DNA of 64,000 nucleotides, taken from positions 10,120,542 through 10,184,541 of the forward strand of contig NC_090023.1 in the NCBI RefSeq assembly GCF_037176765.1. Direction: 5' to 3'. This DNA comes from Anolis sagrei. Taxonomy: Eukaryota > Chordata > Lepidosauria > Squamata > Anolidae. The notes under the pieces are model-generated. The model saw only the letters and a list, made by a program, of their open reading frames with translations. It ran no database searches and was not told the origin of the DNA. How positions within the stretch are numbered: the first letter of the stretch is position 1; every line of letters begins with the position of its first letter. Positions 47,142-58,617 of this stretch are shown one piece after another. A program made the position numbers and the translations under genes.

Positions 47142-47870
47142 ATTTATTGATTTATTTACAGTATTTACATTCCAGCTTCTGGCCACCAGGGGAGCTGTTG
47201 CTTCACCATCTGTTTCTAACACTGATAAAGTACTTCCTCATTCTTTGCATACTTGCTGGAGATTTTTATGGCCCCGTAAATTAGTTAGAATCATAGAATC
47301 ATAGTATCAAAGAGTTGGAAGAGACCTCATGGGCCATCCAGTCCAACCCCCTGCCAAGAAGCAGGAATATTGCATTCAAATCACCCCTGACAGATGGCCA
47401 TCCAGCCTCTGCTTAAAAGCTTCCAAAGAAGAAGCCTCCACCACACTCCGGGGCAGAGAGTTCCACTGCTGAACGGCTCTCACAGTCAGGAAGTTCTTCC
47501 TAATGTTCAGATGGAATCTCCTCTCTTGTAGTTTGAAGCCATTGTTCCGCGTCCTAGTCTCCAAGGAAGCAGAAAACAAGCTTGCTCCCTCCTCCCTGTG
47601 GCTTCCTCTCACATATTTATACATGGCTATCATATCTCCTCTCAGCCTTCTCTTCTTCAGGCTAAACATGCCCAGTTAAATTAGCCTCCCCACATAAGTG
47701 GTACCTAAATTTCCTACTTGACAGATGCAACTGTCTTTCGGGCTGCAAAGGTCGACAACAAGCTACACAAATTGGTCCGAAGCTCCCTCTGACCTGGGCT
47801 GGCTTCTAACTCATGACCCCTTGGTCAGTAGTGATCACCATGCCCTGCCAGTTAAGTTTCTGCAGGGTCT
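47142..47870 (-). mobile_element. tRNA SINE (L2-type tail) split by CR1
   Basis: SINE pieces at 47142-47288 and 47678-47835 flank a CR1 (-, 47287-47677). A short duplication (TTAGTTA / GTTAAATTAG) marks the join. Confidence 0.75.
47287..47677 (-). mobile_element. CR1 LINE 3' portion
   Basis: The - strand encodes [20 protein letters not shown] and [20 protein letters not shown]; 3' end AATCATAGAATCATAGTATC. Confidence 0.92.
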
Positions 47871-48007
47871 TATTGCGTGCAGCTACTTTGTGCTTGGTGT
47901 TCATTCAGTGTTTACTAAATGTTAGTGTTCGATCTAAGGTGACACCGAGATATTTAGGGTGGGAACAGTGTTCAAGCTCTTAGCCTTCCCAAGGGTATAA
48001 CGACTAC
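47836..48007 (-). mobile_element. Non-LTR retrotransposon fragment carrying an empty target site
   Basis: Same family as 50106-50900. It includes ACAGTGTTCAAGCTCTTAG at 47967-47985, the uninterrupted version of the target of the fold-back element at 49268-49564. Confidence 0.6.
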
Positions 48008-48092
48008 TTTCAAAGTAAGTGCACTAGAGTCTCGCTTATCCAACCTTTACTCATCCAATGTTCTGTATTATCCAGTGCAGTCTGCCTCCTGC
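48008..48092 (-). mobile_element. Tigger-like fragment
   Basis: CACTAGAGTCTCGCTTATCC to GTGCAGTCTGCCTCCTGCCC, interrupted by the SINE that follows. Confidence 0.6.
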
Positions 48093-48112
48093 CCAGCTTT
48101 AGGGACGTATAA

Positions 48113-48545
48113 TTATTTATTTATTTACAGTATTTATATTCCGCCCTTCTCACCCCGCAGGGGACTCAGGGTGGGCTACAATGTACATATACATGGCAAA
48201 CATTCAATGCCATAGACACACAACATATATAGATAGACACTCAGAGGCTATTTAACATTCCAGCTTCTGGCCACCAGGGGAGCTGTTGCTTCACCGTCAC
48301 TTTGCAACACTGATGAAGTACTTCCTCATTCTTTGCATACTTGCTGGAGATTTTTATGGCCTCGTAAATTAGTTAAATTAGCCTCCCCACATAAGTGGTA
48401 CCTAAATTTCCTACTTGACCTTTGCAGTCTTTACACAAACTGGTCTGAAGCTCCCTCTGACCTGGGCTGGCTTCCAACTCGTGACCTCTCAGTCAGTAGT
48501 GATCTTAATGCAGCTGACTCCCAGCCAGCTGCGCCACAGTCCTGG
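48113..48545 (-). mobile_element. tRNA-derived SINE with L2-like tail
   Basis: ATTTATTTACAGTATTTATA and CTTCTCACCCCGCAGGGGAC tail; tRNA head at right, GCTGACTCCCAGCCAGCTGC and GCCACAGTCC. Confidence 0.8.
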
Positions 48546-48899
48546 TTCATCACTTTGACTATCTCTCCCAAGAGTCACAATACCTCCAGCACATTTTATG
48601 CAAAAAAAATCATTGTTTTAAAAAAACAATCCAGCCCCCCCATAATACTTTAGGTCAGAGCTTTCCAAACATTTCATGTTGGTGACATGTTTACTAATAA
48701 CCCCTTTAAAAGATATACAAGCACATACATAAATTGTAATAACGAGTATGTATGGTGACACAACATATCTCATTAAAATATTTCTCCCATATATATATAT
48801 ATGTGAATGATTTATTGCTTAGTTCAATGAGAGGTTTCTTGTTCCATCTGCATGACACACCTACACGCTGCAGCCGACACACACAAATGTGTCACCACA
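48546..48899. other. Unannotated stretch
   Basis: A short (AT)n at 48793-48803; no gene. Confidence 0.35.
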
Positions 48900-49222
48900 C
48901 AAAATATGTGAGAGGAAGTCACAGGTTGGAGGGAGCAAGCTTGTTTTTTGCTTCCCTGGAGACTAGGACGTGGAACAATGGCTTCAAACTACAAGAAAGG
49001 AGATTCCATCTGAATATTTGGAAGAACTTCCTGACTGTGAGAGCCGTTCAGCAGTGGAACTCTCTGCCCCGGAGTGTGGTGGAGGCTCCTTCTTTGGAAG
49101 CTTTTAAACAGAGGCTGGATGGCCATCTGTCAGGGGTGATTTGAATGCAATATTCCTGCTTCTTGGCAGAATGGGGTTGGACAGGATGGCCCAGGAGGTC
49201 TCTTCCAATTCTGTGATTCTAT
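48900..49222 (+). mobile_element. CR1 LINE 3' end
   Basis: AATATGTGAGAGGAAGTCAC; encodes [20 protein letters not shown] and [20 protein letters not shown]; ends CTTCCAATTCTGTGATTCTA. Confidence 0.92.
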
Positions 49223-49317
49223 GTTAGGTGACACTGAGATATTTAGAGTGGGAACAGTGTTCAAGCTAGGTTCTTGTGGGTTTTTTCGGGCTATAGAGCC
49301 ATGTTCTAGAGGCATTT

Positions 49318-49360
49318 CTCCTGACGTTTCGCCTGCATCTATGGCAAGCATCCTCAGAGG
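49318..49360 (-). ncRNA. Hammerhead ribozyme motif (- arm)
   Basis: Complete core on -: CTGAGGA, GCTTGC/GCAGGC, GAAAC, GTC. Confidence 0.7.
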
Positions 49361-49439
49361 TTGAGAAAGTCTGTTGGAAGTATAAACCCATATAAACCCC
49401 TATAAACCCATTTTTCCTACTTCCAACAGACTTTCTCAA

Positions 49440-49482
49440 CCTCTGAGGATGCTTGCCATAGATGCAGGTGAAACGTCAGGAG
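49440..49482 (+). ncRNA. Hammerhead ribozyme motif (+ arm)
   Basis: Core intact; stem II closes with a G-U pair (GCTTGC/GCAGGT), then GAAAC and GTC. Confidence 0.68.
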
Positions 49483-49621
49483 AAATGCCTCTAGAACATG
49501 GCTCTATAGCCCGAAAAAAACCCACAAGAACCTAGTGATTCCAGCCATGAAAGCCTTCGACAATACAGTGTTCAAGCTCTTGGCCTTCCCAAGGGTATAA
49601 CAACTACTTTCAAAATAAGTG

Positions 49622-49955
49622 CACTAGAGTCTCACTTATCCAACCTTCACTCATCCAATGTTCTGTATTATCCAGCGCAGTTTGCCTCCTGCCCGGATCC
49701 ACAGCTGTTTCAATATAGTGCAATGTTTTGGTGCTAAATTCATAAATACAGTAATTACTACATAATGTTACTGTGTATTGAACTGCTTTTTCTGTCCATT
49801 TGTTGTAAAACATGATGTTTTGGTGCTTAATTTGTAAAATCATAACGTAATTTGATGTTTAATACGCCTTTCCTTAATCTCTCCTTATTATCCAACATTT
49901 TTGCTTATCCAACGTTCTGCCAGCCCATTCATGTTGGATAAGCGAGACTCTACTG
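49622..49955 (-). mobile_element. Tigger-like non-autonomous element
   Basis: CACTAGAGTCTCACTTATCC ... GGATAAGCGAGACTCTACTG followed by TA. It interrupts the LINE whose remaining 3' part follows. Confidence 0.65.
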
Positions 49956-50105
49956 TACCACACAATTAAGCAGCAAATGACACTTTCAAACCAGGAACAG
50001 AAACTTTATCAAATTTATTTATTTCTCGTGTCAGGGCAGCCAGTCAAATATATTACATTTCTAACAGAACAAAGCAAACAGAAAATACAAAATGTGTGAG
50101 TTTGG

Positions 50106-50900
50106 TAGTTGATTAAATGTCCTTTGACCAGTATCTGGCCACTTGGAGTGCCTCTGGGGTTGCTGCAAGAAGGTCCTCCATGGTGCATGTGGTAGGGCTA
50201 AGGGTGCATTGCAGCAGGTGGTCTGTAGTTTGCTCTTCTCCGCACTCGCATGTCGTGGATTCCACTTTGTAGCCCCATTTCTGAAGGTTGGCTCTGCATC
50301 TCGTGCCAGAGCGCAGTCTGTTCAGCGCCTTCCAAGTCGCCCAGTCTTCTGTGTGCCCAGGGGGGAGTCTCTCATTTGGTATCAGCCATTGGTTGAGGTT
50401 CTGGGATTGAGCCTGCCACTTTTGGACTCTTGCTTGCTGAGGTGTTCCAGCGAGTGTCTCTGTAGATCTTAGAAAACTATTTCTAGATTTAAGTCGTTGA
50501 CATGCTGGCTGATACCCAAACAGGGGATGAGCTGGAGATGTCTCTGCCTTGGTCCTTTCACTATTGGCTGCTACTTCCCCACGGATGTCAGGTGGTGCGA
50601 TACCGGCTAGACAGTGTAATTTCTCCAGTGGTGTAGGGCGCAGACATCCCGTGATAATGCGGCATGTCTCATTAAGAGCCACATCCACTGTTTTAGCGTG
50701 GTGAGATGTGTTCCACACTGGGCATGCGTACTCAGCAGCAGAGTAGCATAGTGCAAGGGCAGATGTCTTCACTGTATCTGGTTGTGATCCCCAGGTTGTG
50801 CCAGTCAGCTTTCGTATGATATTGTTTCTGGCACCTACTTTTTGCTTGATGTTCAGGCAGTGCTTCTTGTAGGTAAGAGCGTTATCAAATGTTGATACAG
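50106..50900 (-). mobile_element. Non-LTR retrotransposon (clade uncertain), C-terminal part
   Basis: A ~219-codon - strand frame: ALALCYSAAEYACPVWNTSH, VDVALNETCRIITGCLRPTP, LEKLHCLAGIAPPDIRGEVA, WATWKALNRLRSG, CECGEEQTTDHLLQC. The AEYACPVW and CRIITGCLRPTP blocks are typical of a jockey/CR1-group RT C-terminus. I cannot place the clade precisely. Confidence 0.75.
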
Positions 50901-51555
50901 AATGTTATTATAACAAACTCATATTGCAACCTGCTTCTTATTGTGGTGTATAATAATACAACTGGAGAAGTTTTGCTTTTAGGCACATATCACATTTATT
51001 AATAGCGATTTCTTAAAAAGTTATCTAAGTTAAGCATCAGTTTTACAGCATAAGTGTGTCAAAACTGTCTTTTTTTTAAAAAAACTGACAACTTATGAAG
51101 AATAAATTAATAATTTAAGGTATTAGAATCCATAGGGACTAGAAAAATTAATAACACGCTCAAGTAGTGACTCCACAAGACAAAAACAGACTGTACACAA
51201 GTGTTTTTTTAAAAAAGAGCATTTTGTCCTTCTAAAAAACATTTAAAAATGACATAAACATCCTATATATCCCCCACCTACCCAGACACCCATCCAATTC
51301 GGGACATTCACAGCAAAGTGACAAAACTACGTTATTTCTCTGATGAAACAGCATTAAGATGTAGACTCAACCTCAAAAGTCTCTGGCGGTACCGGACACA
51401 TACCTTTAAACCACTTTTAAAATACACACGAGAATGTTTGCATTTACATCAGGACTTGGTATTTGAACCCTGGTTTCCGAGTAACTAGATTTACTATCTG
51501 ATCACAACATTGTTTTATCAACATAACCCTTCCATTCATCTAAACACCTAGTTAG
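50901..51555. other. Unannotated AT-rich stretch
   Basis: No gene, RNA or repeat family recognised. Confidence 0.4.
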
Positions 51556-51872
51556 GTAAGGTAAAGGTTTTCCCCTGACATTAAGTCTATTCGTGTCCGA
51601 CTCTGAGGGTTGGTGCTCATCTCCATTTCTAAGCCAAAGAGCCGGTGTTGTCTGTAGACATCTCCAAGGTTATGTGGCCAGCATGACTGCATGGAGCGCA
51701 GTTACCTTCCTGCCAGATCTACTCACATTTGCATGTTTGGCAGAAGCTAGGTTGGCAGAAGCTGGGGCTAACAGCAGGAGCTCACCCTGCTCCTTGGATT
51801 CAGACCACAGACCTTCCGGCCAGCAAGTTCAGCAACTCAGTGGTTTAACCTGCTGCGTCACTGAGGGCTCCA
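51556..51872 (-). mobile_element. Sauria-type tRNA SINE
   Basis: AAAGGTTTTCCCCTGACATT, ACTCACATTTGCATGTTTGG, AGACCTTCCGGCCAGCAAGT, GTTTAACCTGCTGCGTCACTG. Confidence 0.82.
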
Positions 51873-52691
51873 AACACCTAGTTAGGTGAATGATAAAGAT
51901 CCAAAACCATTCTTTTTTTAAGTGATAGTGAATGGACTACACTGTTTAAATTGCATAAGATGGATAATATACTTACGTACATGATCCATTGGTTATAATC
52001 ATGAAAAGGAATGACAGGAAGTCCTCCACGTTTATGGGTTTGCTGATCTAATTATTTGTGGATATGATTAAAATGTACTCTAGGTTTTCCAGTGCAACTA
52101 TATTTTCAGTTTCTGCTGGAAGTCATAATGGATGACTCAGAGAAGAGAAAACACTACTCTAGATTTGTCCACGGTGGTCCATGCTCTTGTTACTCCGAAA
52201 TAGATTACTGCAATGCACTCTATGTGGGATTGCCTTTGAAGACTGTTCGGAAGCTTCAAGTGGTCCAACAGGCGGCAGACAGATTGCTCACTGGAGAGGC
52301 GTACAGGGAGCATACAACCCCTCTGTTACGCCAGCTCCACTGGCTGCCAGTTTTCTACCGAGCACAATTCAAAGTGCTGGTTTTAGCTTATAAAGCCCTA
52401 AACAGTTCTGGCCCAGCTGACCTGTCGGAACGTATCTCCTTCTATGAACCATCTCAGAGGTTAAGATCATCCGAGGAGTCCCTGCTCTCAGTCCTGTCTC
52501 CTTTGCAGGTGTGGTTAGTGGGAACGAGAGGCAGGGCCTTCTCAGTGTTGGGCCCTCGGCTTTGGAACTCCCTCCCCAGTGAAATTGGATCAGCCCCTTC
52601 TCTCATGGCCTTCAGAAAGAAAGTAAAGACATGGCTGTGGGACCAAGCCTTTGGTTAATAAGCAGTGATGAACAGGGATTATGTGCAATTG

Positions 52692-53433
52692 TGTCATGTA
52701 TCATGTCCCATAGTTGATGGTGGTTGGTGGTGGCAGACCTGGCAGTTGGTGATGGAAGGGTAAATGTAAGTCTTGGTTCTAAAGCAGTAGTTCTCAACCT
52801 GGGGTCCCCAGATGTTTTTGGCCTACAACTCCCAGAAATCCCAGACAGTTTACCAGCTGTTAGGATTTCTGGGAGTTGAAGTCCAAAAACATCTGGGGAC
52901 CCCAGGTTGAGAACCAATGTTCTAAAGGGCTGTGTAGTTTGTAAGTAACAGTTGACAGGTAAAAGCAATTAAGGGTGGAGGCAAGCAGGGGATAGGTGGC
53001 ATCTGGGTGTTACTGGATTTAAGGAGCTAACCTTGGGACTGATCTTTGGGAGGAAAGTATTTGTCTTATTTTGGTGGTAGATGCTGCTGGTTTCCCCCCA
53101 GGTTTGTGGATTTTCAGTATCCTGACCTGTCTCCTGAACCTTTGGAATCCTGGAACCTTGAATCTTGGACTGGCTTTTGACTACGGTATAGACTCTTGAT
53201 CCCTGGACTTTGTTTATTGAACTCTCGGCATTTGACCATTGGACTGGATGGTGTAGCATTTGCTATCAGTTTTTGTTTATTCTGTGGCTGAGTGCTATCT
53301 TTATGTTTTATGTTTTGGACTATTGAAACAGCCAGAAAGTAAGTGCTGTTTTAATTAAATTTTTTAACACAAACTGGGTGTTTGTTTGATTCATCTCTGC
53401 CGGAAATAACGGCAGAGCCCTGGCATCGTGACA
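52692..53433 (+). mobile_element. Solo LTR fossil, 742 bp including a nested hAT
   Basis: TGTCATGTATCATG ... GGCATCGTGACA with TGTCA/TGACA inverted ends and the 5-bp target duplication AATTG at 52687-52691 and 53434-53438. It hosts the hAT MITE at 52785-52919. No internal genes. Family undetermined. Confidence 0.85.
52785..52919. mobile_element. Palindromic hAT MITE, 135 bp, 8-bp target duplication
   Basis: CAGTAGTTCTCAACCTGGGG ... CCCCAGGTTGAGAACCAATG with the exact duplication TTCTAAAG at 52777-52784 and 52920-52927. Confidence 0.92.
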
Positions 53434-53715
53434 AATTGACGTTTGGAATGCCCTCGGATTGTGGTTTTTGGATCATGTGATTTTAATGTTTATAGTAATA
53501 TGTTTTAATTCTATGTTTTCATGTGTAAATGTGGCTTATATTTTATGGTTTAATAGTTTTAATTCATAGTTATATGTTATTGTCGATTTTATGTTTGGTT
53601 TTTTTCACATGTATGTATGATGTTAAATTTTGCCGTGACTGTGTTGGAAACCATTTTGAGTCCTCCCAGGGATGAGAAAAGCAGTATATAAATACAGTAA
53701 ATAAAAATAAATAAA

Positions 53716-54211
53716 TCTATAGGTCTTGAAGCAAAAGTTGACAGTAGGGTTGTGCAGAAGAGCTACTTAGAGAGGCGTTCTCTTGTGTTTAAATAGTGAT
53801 TTTTTTTTTAAAAAAATATGTATGATAATTTTCACATTTTTCATAGGATCCCTGTGTCCCGAACTCCAGTGAATGTGGAGGGCTGACTGTACATAAAGAA
53901 CTGCCACCAAAATCTGTAGGTCCTTGTCTGACTCCTTATTTCCAGGAGTAATGTTTTGTAAATCGAAATCTAAGATGTTGTGGTCTTCACATTGTCGATA
54001 TGGGATATTTGTATTCCTCACTTTTGCTTGCTGGTAATGGACTCCTATATCTTTCAGTTGGGACAAAGCTGGGCAAAGTGGGCCGACGAGATTGAAAAAG
54101 GGATGCTCAAAAAGTGGGCAACAGAGTACTGTCCATGCCCAATTTGGGACCATTGGAAGCAATGGAGGATAAGACGTCCAGGGCAGATCAGAGAAGGTTG
54201 TGGTGCTTAGA
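53716..54211. other. Unannotated stretch
   Basis: No gene or repeat recognised. Confidence 0.35.
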
Positions 54212-54710
54212 ACTATGACCAATTCTGGATCCCACAATTCAAGAAGGATATGGACAAGGTGGAACCTGTCCAGAGAAAGGCAACCAAAATGGTCAAAGGC
54301 TTGGAAACCATGAATCCCTATGAGGAACAGCTGAGGGAGCTGTTTTGCCTGGAGAAGGTTGAAAGAGACATGACAGCTATATTTAAATATTTGAAAGGAT
54401 GTCAGATTGAGAAGGAGGCAAGTTCATTTTTTGCTGCTCCAGGGACTAAGACACAATGGAACAATAGATTCAACTTGCAGAAGAGAAGACTCCAACTACA
54501 CATTAGGAAGAACTTCCTGATGGTAAGAACTGCTCAGCAATGGAAGATGCTGCTGCCTGTGAGCGTGGTGGAGGAGTCTCCTTCTCTACAGGTTTTTAAG
54601 CAGAGACTACATGACCATCTGTTGAAGTTGCTTTGATTGTGTGTTCTTGCATTGTAGAGGGTTGCACTGGATGGCCCTTGTGGTCTCTTCCAACTCTATG
54701 ATTTATGATT
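54212..54710 (+). mobile_element. Old CR1 LINE 3' portion
   Basis: A diverged CR1 frame: KDMDKVEPVQRKATKMVKGL, RRLQLHIRKNFLMVRTAQQW, ending CTCTTCCAACTCTATGATTT. It differs from the younger CR1 copies in the window. Confidence 0.85.
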
Positions 54711-54819
54711 CTTGATTTGCTCCTTGGTGAGATTTGACCCCCCCCCCCCCAAGCTGGGTGATGTTGGGACAGCTGGATAACTGTGGTCCAGGTGGCATTA
54801 TCCTGAGTGGCTCGTACTT

Positions 54820-55425
54820 TACTTAGGTGATTCCTCATTGTTCAAGTAAGATTGTCCTCCAAGTTCGATGTCCTGGCAATGGGTACATAGGTGACTGTGG
54901 AGCCCTATTCTTGACCTGCATATTATCCCACAGTGAGGGCATCAGTTTCCAGGTGGAAGGTGGCCCCGGTCAAGGTTGGCTTGATGCACTTTCCTCTTGG
55001 CACATTTACTCTTTCACCCTCCATTCGTGCCTCTTCAAATTCTACAGCACTGCTGGTCACAGCTGACCTCCAGCTAGAACGCTCAAGGGCCAGGGCTTCC
55101 CAGTTCTCGGTGTCTATGCCAGAGTTTTTAAGGCTGGCTGTGAGCCCATCTTTAAATATCTTTTCCTGTCCTTCAATATTCTGTTTTCCATTCTTGAGTT
55201 TGGAGTAGAGCAACTGCTTTGAGAGACGGTGATTGGGCATCCGGACATCGTGGCCGGTCCAGTGGAGTTGATGGCAGAGGACCATCGCTTCAATGCTGGT
55301 GATCTTTGCTTCTTCCAGCACGCTGACATTTGTCCATCTGTCTTCCCAAGAGATTTGCAGGATTTTTTGGATGCAACGCTGATGGAATCATTCTAGGAGT
55401 TGCATGTGCTATATCAAGCAGCCAC
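54820..55425 (-). mobile_element. RTE-type LINE C-terminal fragment
   Basis: The - strand encodes LEEAKITSIEAMVLCHQLHW, TGHDVRMPNHRLSKQLLYSK and KDGLTASLKNSGIDTENWEA, an RTE/CFDP2-like LINE tail distinct from BovB. Confidence 0.7.
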
Positions 55426-55467
55426 TTCAGGAAAAGACTGAAGTGGTTGCTTGATACAGCACATGCA
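55401..55467. repeat. 29-bp inverted repeat hairpin
   Basis: Left arm 55401-55429 (TGCATGTGCTATATCAAGCA then GCCACTTCA), 9-nt loop, right arm 55439-55467. Two mismatches in 29 pairs. Confidence 0.9.
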
Positions 55468-55767
55468 AAAGAAATAAAGTTCCACATTGGCTGGAGCAAC
55501 TTGGCTCAGCAAAAGGTGAGAATTTCCTCCTTTACTTGTCATTCCATGGGATCCATGGTTTGCACACAGATGACCCTCCACAGTTTCAGGTTTACCTTTT
55601 GCAAATTTGATTATTTATTGTTTTAAATAGTATGTTCTCTATAGGAATACCTAGCTCCTTCAGCACTATTCTATGGTCAACGTCCAGCCTTAGAATCATG
55701 CTGAAATGCCTAGAGAGATGTTCTCTCTAGAAATGTCTATCTTTAGTTCCACCAGAACTTGAGGACT

Positions 55768-56190
55768 AAAAGGATCAAGGGTCTGGAGAACAAGCCCTAT
55801 GAGGAGTTGCTTCAACAACTGGGTATGTTTAGCCTGAAGAAAAAAAGGCTGAGAGGAGACATGATAGCCATGTATAAATATGTGAGAGGAAGTCATAGGG
55901 AGGATGGAGTAAGCTTATTTTCTGCTGCCTTGGAGACTAGGATGCAGAACAATGGCTTCAAAGTACAAGAAAGGAGATTCCATCTGAACATTGGGAAGAA
56001 CTTCCTGACTGTGAGAGCTGTTCAGCAGTGGAACTCTCTGCCCCGGAGTGTAGTGGAGGCTCCTTCTTTGGAACCTTTGAAACAGAGGCTGGATGGCCAT
56101 CGGGAGTGTTTTGAATGCGATTTTCCTGCTTCTTGGCAGGGGGTTGGACTGGATAGTCCACGAGGTCTATGATTCTAAGATTCTATGAAA
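55768..56190 (+). mobile_element. CR1 LINE 3' end
   Basis: Encodes [39 protein letters not shown] and [20 protein letters not shown]; ends with a GATTCTAAGATTCTATG tail. Confidence 0.92.
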
Positions 56191-56690
56191 GTGCTGTTCC
56201 TGGAGGCAATGTAACCTGAATTGGGAGGAGATACAGGAAAACAGTCATTTCAGCTGAATACAACCTCTCAAGTTTGGGGCTTCATGATGTACTGGTCAAA
56301 CTGGTAAACCAACTATTTTCCACACATAGGCCGACAAAAGTGAACAGGGAGGTTATGAAATGTGATAGAAATGCAAAAACATGTTAGCATGATGATACAG
56401 TAACAAACACTGATCTTAAGGTCACTAAAAGAACATAGAGGGGTGATAAATAGACCTTGATGAACATGTGGGACAAAGTCTTGTATCCCCAGGCGTTAGG
56501 TCAATGGCTGCTAAAGGGCTATGGTTTCAAGCACGTCAGTAAACACATGCACAAGGCAATGTTTTGGGACCTCTCTCCTATTGCACAATTACAGCAGTAA
56601 TAGGACATTGGGAGTTCTCTATCAAGAGAGCTCTAGTGTACTATCAAACGATAGATCCTGGGATTCTTGTCAGATGTATCCAAATGTATT
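56191..56690. other. Unannotated intergenic stretch
   Basis: No gene or repeat recognised. Confidence 0.35.
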
Positions 56691-57135
56691 AATTTATTTC
56701 GTATCAATAGCATTGCATACATTAATATAAAACTGATAAAAATAGAAGGAGCACAAGCGGTTAAATATCTTTTGACTAAAAACGGGCAACAGCAACGGCA
56801 TTGTCTGTAGCCTCCAACAATTCTTCCTCTGTTCATGAGGCAGGGCATAGTGGACAAGCATACAGATGCGGAGTTGTCTGTTCTGCTCCACAGTCACACA
56901 AGGTGTGGGATTCTTTTAGGTTGTGCCATTTTGCCAGGTTATCTTTTGATCTGCACACTCAGCTTCTGAGACTTCCAAGTTGCCCATTCTTAGTTTGCTC
57001 CTGGAGGAAGACCCTCGTGGGGGGCCATCCAGTTGGGGTTTCCTGGTTTAGCTGCCCAGAGGGATACCCTTCCTGTTGCTGGGGGGACGTGAAGAGGAAT
57101 ACTGGTTCTCATGAAGCTTTTCCTTGATTTGAGTC
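56691..57135 (-). mobile_element. Non-LTR retrotransposon fragment, diverged relative of the 50106 copy
   Basis: The - strand encodes LKSRKSFMRT, NWMAPHEGLPPGAN and, further on, AEQNRQLRICMLVHYALPHE, weakly matching the C-terminal tail of the 50106 family. Confidence 0.55.
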
Positions 57136-57198
57136 TACTGCAGCCAAATGGTATTAAAGTACTGCAATTGTGTAGTGTGGAAACAGTGTTTGTACTTC

Positions 57199-57959
57199 TG
57201 TGCTGGTACGGCTGTACCAGGAGCTCCAACTTCATTTCTTCCTATTGAGTATTTTCATGCATTCCAAGGTTCCATGCATTTTGCAAAAGGTGACTTCCCT
57301 TGGTTTGCAGTCTTAGCGCTAGCCACCTGTCTATCATTGTTAAGTTTTGGTTCCGCCCCTTTTTCTAGGGCTCTGGGAGGGAAAGGGAACCATTTTAGTC
57401 AGTGTTATAGTGGAAAGCTTAGCTACAGGATGTGGATCAGCTCCATCTGTAGACAAGCTTTGTTTCTCAGAACATCTGGGGGAAACAGCCCTAAAGCATC
57501 CGGGGAAAACAGCTCCACATCTTTCGTGGAAAAGAGCCAAAGGAACTCCAACTGGAGAATCTACAGAGCCTTGACTGGTAGGTCTACTCGGGTAACCAGA
57601 AGCAATTGGAGCCGGGAGTGGAGCCCACACCAGCAAGCATAGAAAGCAGATTGCCAGAGAGGGGTTAAAAAGGGTTTTCCTCGTAAAGGATAGAAACATT
57701 TCTTCAAGCAAGGTGCCTGTCCATTGTAGACAAGTTAAGAAGCATTTGTTTGATTTGATAAAGATCTAAGAAGCATTTGATTGTTTGTTGAAGATTTAAG
57801 CAATAATAAAGGACTTTGTTAAACTTTTCAAGCATCTAGAGACTTTTGTATAGGAAAATCCTTAGGCCTCTCACTCGAGGCACCCCGGCTTCCCGCTGGG
57901 AACAAAGAGTACATTCTGTTCAAAAGACAATTATTATAGGCCCAGCGCGTGACAGCACA
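57199..57959 (+). mobile_element. Solo LTR fossil, 761 bp
   Basis: TGTGCTGGTACGG ... GCGTGACAGCACA with TGTGCTG/CAGCACA inverted ends and the 5-bp target duplication ACTTC at 57194-57198 and 57960-57964. An AATAAA near 57805 fits + orientation. No internal genes. Family undetermined. Confidence 0.85.
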
Positions 57960-57964
57960 ACTTC

Positions 57965-58617
57965 AGTTATTGCAATGTCTGAATCCAACTCCTGATGTTT
58001 GGAGGTCTGGTTCCAAAAGGGCAAGTAGCCCGTTTTTTTTAAAGAATGTAGGTTTTGGGAAAGGAAACACATCAGTTAGACTTTTGCAAATAATTGGAAT
58101 GGCAAAGAAGAAGCAACCATATGGAAACAGCTCCAATGTGGCTCAGGTGGTTGTGGAAAGTGCCCAAAGTCAAGCTCCATTGCATCAAGAAGGCACGCCT
58201 ATATCTAACAGCTGTACCACTTCATCTCTATGAAGGCAGGCAGAGAAGGAAGGACTCACAGTGATACAATGGAACCCAACTGTAGGAAAAGATAATGGCC
58301 CAAAATAAAATTTTGGTCATAGTTCTTGTTGTGTTGTTCTATGTCTTGAAGCAATCTCTGACCTATGGCTACCCAATCATGGAGTTTTCTTGGCACATAT
58401 TTTTTTCCAGAATGGGTTAGCATCCCATTCAATCATCACGATGCTGCTAGTCCATATTACATCATACTTTGACAATTTCACTCCACTGTTATTATAATGA
58501 CCAAAACTACCCACCAAAACCTCCCTTTAAGCCACAAAGCTTGCCCAAAATAGGAGTCTCCAAAGTGGGCAAGAGATGTATGCCAAGCTACAATATGACC
58601 CTGATAAAGAATTAGAT
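57965..58617. other. Unannotated stretch with a SINE-like scrap
   Basis: Around 58320-58440 a piece resembles the GTGCCTTCAAGT SINE-like family. No gene. Confidence 0.35.

Larger units (their letters stand above)
49268..49564 (+). mobile_element. Fold-back Penelope-like/hammerhead element, 14-bp target duplication
   Basis: Flanked by ACAGTGTTCAAGCT at 49254-49267 and 49565-49578. The empty target exists as a homologous sequence at 47967. The arms hold one hammerhead core each, and the right end has the extra GCCTTCGACAAT. Confidence 0.85.
52150..53715 (+). mobile_element. L2 LINE 3' portion split by an LTR
   Basis: L2 coding part at 52150-52686 ([59 protein letters not shown]) and its 3' UTR with an ATAAATACAGTAAATAAAAA-type tail at 53439-53715. 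The LTR at 52692-53433 lies between. Confidence 0.85.

Noticed and set aside
57148-57642. A 164-codon + strand frame as a gene
   Set aside because: It falls across the boundary of the solo LTR at 57199-57959 and has no recognisable domain.
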